This document shows positions 35,738-47,227 of a stretch of DNA of 64,000 nt, in pieces. Numbering within the stretch: position 1 is the stretch's first letter; each line of letters starts with the position of its first letter. This stretch comes from Andrena cerasifolii. Lineage: Eukaryota; Arthropoda; Insecta; Hymenoptera; Andrenidae. Under the pieces are notes generated by a model that worked only from the letters and a program-made list of their open reading frames with translations, was not told the DNA's origin and made no database searches. The translations under genes were made by a program, and so were the position numbers. The stretch is from NCBI RefSeq assembly GCF_050908995.1, contig NC_135119.1:11098001-11162000 (forward strand). Reading direction: 5' to 3'.

Positions 35738-38150
35738 TCAGTTCCGTCTCCGTTTCTATACGAGAAACTATAATTAATCAACTTTTCGCGGCTAATGACT
35801 TTCTTTGCCCGTTATTCCTTAATGTTCCCACTAAAGAATCAGCCGAAAATAGCGTCAGGATCGTACAGTGCCTCGATAATCCTACCAACAATGCCCAATC
35901 AACCCGCGCGATCCTCGCGCGAGCCACTTAATGAAGGGGTCATCAGCGTCGATCTATCTGCAAATATTCCGAGGCGAGCGGACGATAACAATCACAATCA
36001 CCCGGGCATGGCTGGAAAAATGGGGAACGGAAAATTGGGAATCACGGCTCGGTCGGAGGATGCATCGGGTTCGGGGAGCAATCCGCACCCCCCCATTGTT
36101 CCGCGCTCGAAATTTCTGCCTGATCACCGGGAGGCTGGGACGGGCAGGCGAAAAAGAAAGGAGGAACGAGACGGGAGAAACAGGAAGTGGCGCGCATGGC
36201 CCCGGGTTTCCGCGACGCTGTCGCCGCGTGAATAGTGAATAGAGAGCCGAATAGAAGCCACGGTCGTTCCTCCTCCAATCTCTGTACCCTTTCACTTTTT
36301 AACCCAGTTTCCATTGTCAGGCAGACAGCCAGGTCGTTCCTGTCACACCCGCCGACTACCGAACCGAGCCTCGTAATTAACGCTATATCGCCGAGTTCCT
36401 GCCCCTCTACAGGCCCCCCCTCCGGCCATCGCTCGCTTTCTTTCCCGCGGTTTCCCTCGCGGGGGACGCTTTTGCGACGCGTCTCGCGCTGACACTTAGC
36501 GACATTCACGCCGAGGTGTCACTTTGAGGTTGAAACGCTGGTGTTTTTCTTTTTTATTTTCGGGGAGGGGGTCACTGGCATTGTACCAAATCCACGGTAT
36601 TTTCATGCATACGCCGCATCGTTGCCGTGATGGACCAGAGTTGCTGGTGTGATCGATGACTGGAAGAGTCCCCTGCACGGTGGCTATGATAGTTACATTG
36701 CCTTGGTGCGTTATTGTTGGTAGGATTATACCGATAGTCGTAAATTAATTTCTGTGTCATTTGCGCAACGCCCTTGGTCCACACCACGGGTCACAAGTGG
36801 CACTTTAACTTGTGAACCGTATTCAATTATCCGAGCATCCCATCTTTAAAAATTTTAATCGAGCGTGATTATTATTATCATTAATATAGGACTATAAGAA
36901 CGTAAGACTTCGCGAGACGAAGTCCATTTAGCTCAACTCTGTTGGGATGTAAGGAGGCATCTTTAAACTTGCAGAAAATATTTCTTTTATTTCGATCCTT
37001 ATTATTATTTATTAATTACAGCGGAATCTCTTCGACGGAGTTACTTAGCTTCTCGTAAAGACCCAAGAAAGTCGCAAGTGAGAACAAATTTCGTGCATCA
37101 CGCATCCCACTTCCCACTTCACTCTTATTATCACGAGCGATTGTAAGACTCGAGAGAGTCGCTCGCCAGCCTGACAGTGGTCAATATTCCCCACGGCGAG
37201 GCTGCGTTATGTGAATGGGGCTCGGTTACGCGATTACAAGTAAATGCAAGAGGAAAAGGAAGAGAGGGGACGGGCGAGCGCGCCGGGCGCGCGAAACAGC
37301 TGGCGCGAGGGGATTTTTCCGCTCGCGACACCAGTAGGCCACGATGTTCCTTTTGGTCGTAGCCGGGCGGATCGTTGACCAAGAATCCGCGGACCGGATC
37401 GCGTGCTGACGAACGCGAGGAATGATTAATATAAATCCTTGACGCTCCTTCGCGATTCGTCGAGCACGCCTTCGTTCCACGGACGGACAGGGCTACCTGT
37501 CTCCGTCCTTTCGTACGTGTGTCGTGGGCGTGCCTTTGTGTTGGTTCACATGATTCACCTTACAATTCTCTGTTCTTTCTCTCTCTCTCTCTTTTTTCAT
37601 AAAAAGCTATAAGCTTGCGTAAGAAATGGTACTTGCGAAACGTGATCCATTTTATGGAGTACGTAGTTCTGTTAGGAAACTTTTGCAATTGTGCGGACCT
37701 GAAAAGGATATCGGGATGGCGACGAGGTGAATGGGATGGTACCCCTTGGTTGGTCGAAGATACGTCGAAGCAGTTAACGGGTATTGTTAATTGTCCGCGG
37801 AGAGGAAAGACATTTGTCAACGATACGCACGTTTCGTTTGTAATGATTCCGCGAAACAGGGGTGTTACGTAATTCGTGTAGTTAACGATCTCGATCTTTC
37901 CAGTCACGACCAGGGGAACGCTCTCACGTTTCGGTCCGCGTGTGACATTCAGAAAGATCATTGGTCGCGCAGTAATGATATGCGGATGAAACTCTGGTAT
38001 GGGTCGGATCGAAATAGAACTGACAAGTGGTTTTAAGTTTTTGTATATCAAGCTAGTTTCGTTGGCCATTTATCTGGTGAGGTTTTAGTAGCCTTGGAGA
38101 GATACCTTTCTGTAGAGTTCCGCGGCGCTCCGTACATTTCTGCAGAGTTC
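35738..38150. other. Intergenic DNA without recognisable genes
   Basis: Includes a GC-rich tract at 35930-36500 with mutually overlapping frames of 103-155 codons, and a 169-codon minus frame at 37560-38069. None shows a recognisable motif. TATAAA at 37429-37434 lies near GC-rich DNA but has no gene downstream that I can see. Confidence 0.4.
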
Positions 38151-38220
38151 TGTGAAGTTCTCGAATGTTCTGGAGTGTTTTTCAGAGTTCTGGAATATTC
38201 TATACTATTCAGTAGAGTTC

Positions 38221-39087
38221 TTCGACATCTTCGAGTTCTCGGCTCTCGAGTTCTCAGCTCTCGAATTCTCAGCTGTCGAGATCTCAGCTCACGAATTCCC
38301 AGCTGTCGAGTTCTCAGCCCTCGAGTTCCTAGAGTTATTCGAAGTTCTCGAATTCTCAGCTCTCGAGTTCTCAGCTCACGAATTCCCAGCTGTCGAGTTC
38401 TCAGCTCTCGAATTCCCAGCTGTCGAGTTCTCAGCCCTTGAGTTCCTAGAGTTATTCGAAGTTCTCGAATTCTCAGCTCTCGAGTTCTCAGCTCACGAGT
38501 TCTCAGCTCTCGAATTTCCAGCTGTCGAGTTCTCAGCCCTCGAGTTCCTAGAGTTATTCGAAGTTCTCGAATTCTCAGCTCTCGAGTTCTCAGCTCACGA
38601 GTTCTCAGCTCTCGAGTTCTCAGCTCACGAGTTCTCAGCCCTCGAATTCCTAGAGTTATTCGAAGTTCTCGAATTCTCAGCTCTCGAGTTCTCAGCTTTC
38701 GAGTTCTCAACTCTCGAGTTCTCAGCTCACGAGTTTTCAGCTCTCGAGTTCTCAGCGCACGAGTTCTCAGCTCTCGAATTCCCAGCTGTCGAGTTCTCAG
38801 CCCTCGAATTCCTAGAGTTATTCGAAGTTCTCGAATTCTCAGCTCTCGAGTTTTCAGCTCTCGAGTTCTCAGCTTTCGAGTTCTCAGCTCTCGAGTTTTC
38901 AGTTCTCGAGTTCTCAGCTCACGAGTTCTCAGCTCTCGAGTTCTCAGCCCTCGAGTTCCTACAGTTATTCGAAATTCTCGAATTCTTAGCGTTCGAACTT
39001 CTAGAATTCTTCAAGGTCTTCGAGTTCCTAGGACTTCTAGAGTTCCCGAACACCTCTGAGTTTCTAAACTCTTTCGAATTCTCCTAG
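38221..39087. repeat. 15-bp tandem repeat with higher-order structure and open frames on both strands
   Basis: The unit is GAGTTCTCAGCTCTC with CTCAC, CTGTC and AATTC variants. A longer landmark, CCTAGAGTTATTCGAAGTTC, recurs at 38328, 38445, 38547, 38649 and 38811, and as a variant at 38958. These spacings (117, 102, 102, 162, 147) differ by multiples of 15. All lengths are multiples of 3, so the plus strand stays open for 311 codons (38152-39087, EFSAL pentapeptides) and the minus for 220 codons. No signal peptide, domain or splice signals. Annotated as a minisatellite, with a small chance of being translated. Confidence 0.85.
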
Positions 39088-39526
39088 TGCCCCTATCCCA
39101 GAGTTCTCCTACTTCTTAAAGATCTTACACTCCTCAGAGTTCCCCTTATTTTCCCTAGTTCCCCCAAACCCCAGTGGTCTTCCCCTTCCTACAGTTTCTA
39201 CACATCCCAGTGGCGCCATAGATCTCAGATTTCGAGAGTTCTCGAATATATTCGCGAAAGCAGGTGAAATTCTCCTTCCCCTTCGCGTCCGACTCCCCAT
39301 CCGGCGGCACTACAGTGGAAATCGAAGCTTCGCGCCGCTGGAGAGCGGCAATTCTGTTGTTTATCCGCGGCTTTCCCCACTCGTGGCAAGTGTTTTCACC
39401 TCTTTAGTCTTTGCTCCGCGTAGTGCCGGTCCAAACATCGCCAAGCCAGGCAACCTCGCGGCTTTGCTCCCTACGATCGGTCCCTTTACACACCCGAGAG
39501 AAAAAGTTTCGACTGTGCGCGCTACC

Positions 39527-42500
39527 ATGTCGCGAATCTCGGGGATCCTCCTTCTTCTCTTCATCGTTGCAACAATTGCAATGGTAAACGCCAAACCGAC
39601 GATATACAAGAGGAACCAGGACAATGTATTCGAGCCAGGTGAGTCCAGTTCAGTGCAATCTTCGATGTTTAAATAGTCTCTAGCCTCAAGTTTAAAATCA
39701 CACGTATCTATCATTTAAGTGTACGAGAGTGTTATTATTATTTGTATTGCTCTATTAACGGGTACTAAAGCAAAGATTTAGCAGATACAAAAATATACAC
39801 ACGGCAAGGGACGATTAACGCGAAAGTATCGATCAGCCCACATTATCTGGAGCTTACAAACTTTTCATAACTGATCTTTTATATTCACTCACAAGGAGAG
39901 GACACCGTGTGGTAGACACCGTTTTTGATGAGCCTTGGCACGATGGATCTATGTCGAAAATAGGTGTCCGAGCGTTTCTGCCAATGGGCCTTAATAATAG
40001 AGATATTTGCATGTAAATTATTAAAAATTCCATAGTGGCCGTGGAGTTTTAGTGGGTAAAAATCCCACAACTGCCCTGGCGCCCGCGGGGATTCCCCTCC
40101 GGAGGAGTCGGGGTGCCTTTTGAAGATTTCCCCAAGTTAAAAAAAAAATTTATAAAAAATTTATTTTTTTTTTTAGTTGTGGGATTTTTTTTTAGTTGTG
40201 GGATTTTTACCCAGTAAAACCCCACGGCCACTATGAAACTCTGGAATAATATTTAAGAAAAACAAATAAAGTCTCACTTCTCCGGGAGTTTTACATTTCA
40301 CCTCCAAAAGCTTTTCTCCACTTTCTGTTACCTCGCAAAAATGAGAATTTTTTTTCTCGACTGCAGCTTCCCTTTTGTACAGGTAGTCTTCCTTTGCATT
40401 TCAAAAGCAGCATTGTCCCAAAAAGTTGCAAGCAGAACTCGCCACTTCACTCTCGTCCCAAACGACCGTCGCTCCTTGGCGCAGCCACAACCGATTTCTT
40501 TCCCTTTCGCGGGGCTTCCGTTCCTCGAGAGCACTCAACGGTGTCCCGCAGATGAATCTCCCGGCAAAGGAAGCCTCGGATAACGATCTGGTCGAGAGGC
40601 TCCTTTAAAAATCGAAAGTTTCGGTTTCTCCATTCACAGCGGAGATCGAGGTCTTGGTCGCGCGTGGATCTCCGCGGTAAAACTTTCACCTTAATTGTTA
40701 CCGCTGTGAATTGCGTGCGGAGGCAAGTCCTTCCTCTCCTCATTCTTTGCCACGGATCTGCGTGACATTTTTATTTACTCGTTTCCACGGTGAAAGCCAC
40801 TGATTCTTCGGAGCGTGTATCGCCGCGCCACTATTTTTTTTTTGCAAGCTTGCAATGTAGGTACCTCGACGTCTACTAATGCTCCGACTCTCCGGAAATG
40901 AATTCAAAGACAGTGGAGAAACTGCGAAGCAGTGGGAATTATTTGAACTTAAGTAGTTTCAGACACCTCGACTGGCGTCGGCGTGTTTTCACGCCGAGGC
41001 ACTTGCACCCTGCGCAAGCGCAAGGTTTCTGACGCGCATGCGCGTTTAAGTATTCTGGGAAACTCGAAAGCATTACTCTAGGCTCCCCGAGTGTTTAATT
41101 CGAATATTAGCGAGGAGTTCGCTTTCTACGCTCTTCACAAAATTAAGTCAGCAGTGGCAATCGCTCTAAAAGCTCTGACCGACTCGAAGAGAAGCTTCAC
41201 AAAAGCTTGTTGCACTCGAAGTGTCAAATTGATAATAAATAATAAATATTATAAATTTAATAATAAATCAATAATCAATATTATAATTCACTAAATATTA
41301 ATCTGAATGCGCGAGAGTTGACGTGTACGGTGGTAAAATAATAATGGAGTTGAGTTGGCAGAGTAACGAAACGCTATAAAGGCACAAAAACGTGATTAAT
41401 TTATAATTCTTATTAAACATCTGCAATTTATTAAACTCCCAAGTTATTCGATCGTTTTAGCTTCTCACAGAAAATTGCAAATCTACCTCGGAAGATGGGT
41501 AAACAACGTAGCCTGTGACATAAGCCCCGATGACTAACTCGTTCACCGAGTGGTTCTTGAAGCCAGTTTGCCTTATTAGTCAAGACGATGAGACTAAGAA
41601 CGGTTCGCAAAGTTGACGAATAGACAATATTTCCGTGTGCTGACGACGGAATGGTCATACCTCGAGAATAACTCCACTCCACTCTATTCCTTCCATGGTT
41701 GCCATTGTTTCGCTGCACGCAGCTAAATTGAAATGGATCAAAATGGATTATTGATGGTGGTGCCTCGTTAATTGAAACAGGAATCTCACTGTAAGCTAGC
41801 GTGGCCTGTCACGGCGTTAATTCTAAGGGCGACAGGGATGAATTGTGACAGGGGGGGGGGAGGGAAGTGAGAAGTGTGAGCGACGGAGGACAGCAGCCAC
41901 GGTTGACCAAATAAAGGGCGATCTTCCGAGAACCGAATTTCCTTGAGGCGACGTTTGACAGGTGGGAATAACGGGAGGGTGACGTCAGTTTGCTTCGACG
42001 CGTGGGCTTCGATTATAGCGAGGCCACGATCGCGAGTAGATCGTGCTCCCGATGCAACTCCTAGACGCGCCGCGCGCCGTGCACTCTCCGTAAAAAATGG
42101 TCACCAGGTATCCAGGGCAAGCTGCAAGGCAGTTAGAGGCTCTCTGCTATAGTTGACCTAGTAGTGTTATTTACTTAGTGGCGAGAGTATTGGAGGCTCG
42201 ACGGAGGAAGGAACCGCCCCTTCGGGGTGTGCTTGTAAGTAGTGTTCCTGATTTCTCGATATTTTTTGTGTCTCGAGAAATCAGAAACGGGATCATATTT
42301 CTTGAGAATTATCGAGAATTCTCGAGATATTGAAAGACATATTGCGGAAATTATATTTTTGGAATAATGTTGATAATAGTTATCAAAAACACAAGAAAAC
42401 TTTAACTAAATGATTATTCCTGTCTAATTTATACAAAACTTGTGTAAATGAAAAAATAGATATTAAATATAATTGGTAAATTTATTTATTTAATACAAAA

Positions 42501-45500
42501 TTTACTTTAAAAATTACTTTTTGATTTTAAAATTTATTTTTAAATAGCACAATGCGTCTAATGTAGCGTCAACGAATCTATTTATTTTTTGTGGCAAAAT
42601 CTGTTACTGTTATATTTTCACGTTTTATATATATATCTTGGCTGTTAAATGAAAAATGCGTCTCTTGACCCTTTCGGAAGAAATTCTGGATCATGCAAAA
42701 ATTTTATACGGGACACAATAGTCTTATCTCCTCTTTTCTATATTTCTTCTTTAATAGCCACAAGAAACTCATTAGGTACTTAATTCAGTATACAATTTTT
42801 CTAAATTTTTAAATAAGAATTTAAGAGCACCTTCAGCAGTGGATAATATCGAATCTTCTGTACTGTGATTTTCTATTGGAATTCATATAGATTCTAATGT
42901 TATTAATAAGATGTATTATAAATTGTAGATGTGTTTATACGTTCGCGATTAACTAGCAATACATTCATTTACGAAAATAAATGAGATTTATAATATTCTT
43001 CCTAGACTTAAGTTTCTCGAGAAATTATAGTATTTCTCGAGAAATGAGAGATAAGCAATTATAAAATTTCTCGAGAAACGCTCGACAAAGTTGAAATTAT
43101 AGAATATTTACTATTATAGAATATTTCAAATTATAGAATTTTGAAATTATGAAATATTTGCTATATTAGAATATTTGCAATATAGAATATTTGCAATATA
43201 GAATTTTGAAATTATAGAATATTTGCAACCCCACTTCTGTGATCCCCCTTTGGTAGACTCTAAATTGATCTTCATTGGGAACCTAATAGAGATCGAACGA
43301 GCTTGATAGTGCCAGCGTCCAGAGTCCTTACTTGTATCCTTGATATTCCAGACTAAGTGGCTTGAACCTTGGAGACATCGATAATGATATGGATAGCAGA
43401 ATGTATGGCACAGACATTAGTAGTGGTAGAGTGTCTGAAGGCAGCTTCAAAGCTAATGAAATGTCTGCAGGGTAATTTAAAAAGTGGCGATACACCTTAC
43501 CTTCGAAGGGCGGCCCCATCATCGACGTTAATGCGATCGAGTTATTAGGCTGCTGGGAAAATTGTGTTATCGGGTCATTAGTAACGTCATAGTAGTTATT
43601 GGGTCACTAGTGATATCGAGTTAACGGCTTCTTAATAACATTGAGAGGTTCGGCGATCGGTAGTATAGAGTTAACGTGAAAGTGACGTTCCAATGGAAAA
43701 TTGAAATGTTCGTGTGGTATAGTACAATCGATTAAGTGATTCAGCGCTTCTATCCATCTAAACACGCAACTATTTTCAACTATTTCGAACTATTTTACTG
43801 TACATCATCTTAATCTCGAGGAGTGGGCGAAGATTGGTAAACTCGTTTCTACAGTCGAGTCGAAGATGGAATCGATTTGGGTGACCTCCCACCACTTATC
43901 GAAGTAGGGAAACTGATTTCCTCTTTTCTTCCCGCGTTGAATTCAATGTCTAATGCCTTAGACGCCCATAGTTGACTTTTCGGCGGAAGTAGTGATGGGT
44001 TCGAACAAATCGCGAACATTTTTGTTTGTTTCTAATGAAATGAAGCTTGGGACGTTCAACTGACTGTCCCTGTTGTTTAACAGCCTTGGGACTTATTATT
44101 TATGTTTATTAACATCATTCTTCATTTTGAATAAATTCGGCACGAATGAAATAACTTTGCATTTCTATGACCTATTGTTACAATATAATCTCTACCTTCA
44201 ATTTCTATTATTAAAAATACTAACATCCTTAAAAATAATAAAAAATTATAAAATACACAATATCGTAAACTTATTATAATTACTAAAATTTAAAAAAAAA
44301 TAGATAACCATCGTAACCATCAGTGATAGAAACGCAAACTCATTTCATTCACGCCGAACTTATTATTCTTCAAAATAATAATAATTGTCAAATGCACTTT
44401 CATTAATTTTTTTTTTGTCCTCTGCGTATATTCGAAAATGAGTGCAAAATCCCGCATCTGAGTCAGTCTAATAATCAAATAAAATAAAAGAAAAGATCAT
44501 TCCAAAAACTTCCCCCACCACCAACTCCATATTTCTTCGCCCAGACTATAGCTACTTCATCCACCGCCCCCGCGACGATATATCTTCCCCCGTAATCTCT
44601 TATCTGGCGCGATGTTCAGGATCCGGAAAAGCGGATCCGTAAATCCTGCGAACGCCCACGTAAAACCGATCCAAGACGATAGTAGAATCTTTGCAGACTG
44701 ACCTTGGCTGTCGTTATAAAGCTGAAGAAGTGGGATGAGAGACAAAGAAGTAGAAAGGGTGGCTGATCGCAACAAAGTGTGTGCTGCTGCACAGAGCACG
44801 ATCGTCACGCGAGCTAGCAATTCAAAAGCATTTACTCATGCTGCAAGGTGATGGGCGGAACACTGAACACTCAAAAAAAAGAAATACCCACCTCAATCTT
44901 TACGACTGTCGGAGGTAACATTTCAACTCACATCTAAACAGAAATATTGAGTTGTTCAGAAAGTTCGCTGCATTTTCAATAGACGAGGTATTGCAACTGA
45001 ATGTTCTACTCTGTATTTGATGAAATTGAAACAGTTCTGACAAACGGTTATTATTAAATAAAGTGCCCAATTCTGTACAAAAGCATTGCCTTTTAATTTC
45101 CCTACAAACTTTCCGACACATGATAAAATGCACGCTACATAGAGGTTATTTCGTGCAAACTTAACTAGTTTAGAGGTTATTTGATGCAACGCGCCTCTGA
45201 ACAGAATATACTTTCATAAGCGCTACGATTACGATAGAAGTATTTGCTCCTTGCCCCTCCCCAGTAACCCGCAACTAGGTAAAAGGTAGCAAGTGGCACA
45301 GGTGTGCCAGAATTCGTTCCACAGGCAAATGAAATCGACCGTGCTGGAACGCGCATTCCACGGTGTGTCGGTTCTCCGATTTGCCCGCCGGTATGATAAT
45401 TAATCCGGGTAAATACCAGCTCGATCCGCGATCGAGAGTGACATTCCAGCTGGCGGGAATAGTTGCGCGAAAACGTTCCGATACGTTCACCGCGAGGCCT

Positions 45501-46781
45501 GACCTTTCAATTTTGCATACTCCTGGGTTACCTCCACTTACCGTGGAATAATAAATTCATTATTTAAATACCGATTCCCCTTTTCACAGTTTCTTATTGC
45601 CATGTTGAAATCTGCTAATGTTGAAACACGAAGTATAAATATAACTCCTGTGTACACATGGAAATTGATTGGAGTTATTAAAAGGAACAGAAAGTTGATA
45701 GAATTAATAGTCTGGAAAGTTGCAGTCTCTGTAACGTTTTTTTTTAACGCCAACTTGACAACTTGAAAGTTTCAAGTTTCTAGTAATTTGTGAGCAATAA
45801 TATTTCCATTGATCTTTACAATATCTGATCATTTATTCAGAGCATGCAGGCGTTTGGTTGATATAGCGTATCAAAGCAATAATACAGTAATGGAATCGCT
45901 GAGTCGCTATTTGCAGGGCCTCGACGAGCAACGATCACAGATTTAATAGAGATGTCGAGTGGTGTTTGACGCAACAGCAATTCCAACCAGAAACCGCCGC
46001 TAGGCACTGATTTTCATTCGATTTTCACGCCAGCAGCCCGTCGAGAGCCAATAATTAAACAACCGACGTCGACGTCGCCGGCAGACGTCTGTTTAACGAA
46101 TCGATATTCGATTAAGAGTGATAAGCAAATACAACCCATTATATCTGGCGCGGGTGTACGCTTGATAGATCGCGATATCGTTCTTCTGCCCCTCGACTCG
46201 TTTCTACGTTTACATTTGCAAGCGTCGTGCACTGTGTTCATATACGACGGCTCGGTTTCACAAATTGCTGAGATTTCTTGTCGAATATAAAAACCCGAAT
46301 AAAAGAATGTGTAGGTACTACTTTCAGAAGATTCACATTTTTTTCTCATAATTATTTGCCAAATATTCTTCTTTCTTACTAAAATGTTATAAGTACATCT
46401 TCGTACCTCTATAGCTATACAATTTTTATATTAACTATATGAATGTTCGATGTGTAGCAACTTCTAACATAAAGCTGAGTGGTGATTCCCGAATATACCA
46501 TGAAAATAAATTTAAGTGGAATCATACGAGTTTCTTTATTCCTGTGTTTCAGTGATGGTGCCAGTATCCTCCACAGTGATCCCCCTTTCAGTGTACAAAA
46601 TGGAGTATAATTTAGGATTCATATCCAAGGACAAGAAGACCCAGTCTTCGTTCAAGCCAGAGGGAGGGGTGAAGCTGATAACGAGTAAATAGAACCTCGC
46701 TAATTACGTCTCTTAATCAACTGAAACACGCGCGAATGTTGTCTTTCCGCAGTCAAGAAGAGCCAGGAGAAGAAGACGTAA
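39527..46781 (+). CDS. Small secreted protein of unknown function, three coding exons, 90 aa
   Basis: The coding exons are 39527-39638, 46553-46684 and 46753-46781 (273 nt with stop). Exon 1 encodes a classic signal peptide (basic start, core ILLLLFIVATIAMV, small residues NA, predicted cut after residue 22), then KPTIYKR, a possible dibasic processing site at residues 28-29. It ends at G/GTGAGT. Exon 2 follows a good acceptor (TTCCTGTGTTTCAG), joins in phase 1 and reads on through VPVSSTVIPLSVYKMEYNLGF. It can end at a GTAAAT donor (46685) 3 codons before an in-frame stop, joining exon 3 (acceptor TCTTTCCGCAG) that adds a lysine-rich tail KKSQEKKT. If exon 3 is not used, the protein ends 2 codons after exon 2's donor point. 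No cysteines, so it is not a disulfide-knotted peptide. I do not recognise the family; peptide hormone precursor, venom or cuticle-type secretory protein are all open. Intron 1 is 6.9 kb and full of repeats. Confidence 0.6.
40033..40233. mobile_element. Mariner-type MITE (TA target) in intron 1 of the secreted-protein gene
   Basis: About 200 bp with inverted ends of roughly 40 bp: GTGGCCGTGGAGTTTTAGTG at the left mirrors CAGTAAAACCCCACGGCCAC at the right, followed inward by GGGTAAAAATCCCACAACT. TA is present on both sides (40033-40034, 40232-40233), as expected for Tc1/mariner insertion. No coding capacity. Confidence 0.7.
42240..43078. mobile_element. Interspersed repeat, copy B, rich in CTCGAG palindromes
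   Basis: From about 42672 to 43076 it is nearly identical to 26000-26402. The left flank (42250-42335) holds further TCTCGAGAAA palindromes, so the full element may start near 42240. No terminal duplication was found and no protein is encoded. Confidence 0.65.
43088..43232. repeat. Degenerate AT-rich repeat (TATAGAATATTTGCAA-like)
   Basis: Phrases AATTATAGAATATTT and ATATAGAATATTTGC alternate about eight times. Low-complexity tail directly right of the interspersed repeat. Confidence 0.6.
43240..44940. other. Intronic DNA of the secreted-protein gene, nothing recognisable
   Basis: Short frames only; no internal exon with matching phase could be argued. Confidence 0.4.
44943..45190 (-). mobile_element. 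Possible mariner 3'-end fragment
   Basis: TTGAGTTGTTCAGAAAGTTC at 44946 resembles a mariner terminal repeat. Reading inward on the minus strand, the phrase CAGAACTGTTTCAATTTCAT resembles the region after the stop of mariner transposases. No transposase catalytic part was seen and the other end was not found. Confidence 0.3.
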
Positions 46782-47141
46782 GGTAGCCCACGAGTCGAAC
46801 ATCCTCCAATTGTGATTCCATCTGCAAGGGAGACGATAGATGCTTCTTCCCCGGTGACACGTTTCCAAGCGAAGATCTATCGTCGACGTAGAAGCGCAAA
46901 TTAGTTCAGTGTCGTGTTGTGACGTAACAGATCATTTCTCTGGGCTGTAAGCTGACTTTGGATGCCCGCGAATCCACTGATTCACTGAGAAAGTCGCGGT
47001 CTACATAGCTGCAGAGGCTTCACGCGAAAAACTGACTCACTTCTCGGTTCACGTTAGTCGATCGTTCCCCGCCGAGCGTAATCAAACGTCACGAAGCCAA
47101 ATTTTAGTCAGAATGAAGACGAAGTCTGTTAAGTTTTTGTA

Positions 47142-47147
47142 TTTAAT
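47142..47147 (-). terminator. Probable RUVBL2 poly(A) signal ATTAAA
   Basis: ATTAAA on the minus strand, about 80 nt beyond the RUVBL2 stop codon. It would give a short 3' UTR that faces the 3' end of the convergent secreted-protein gene, whose own candidate signal TATAAA lies at 47157-47162 on the plus strand. The two 3' ends may therefore overlap. Confidence 0.35.
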
Positions 47148-47227
47148 TCCGAAATATATAAAGCATCGTTTCTGACATTCGTTTATGGAGTATGTACTCC
47201 AACCTACTAGAATCTACCTATCTATCG

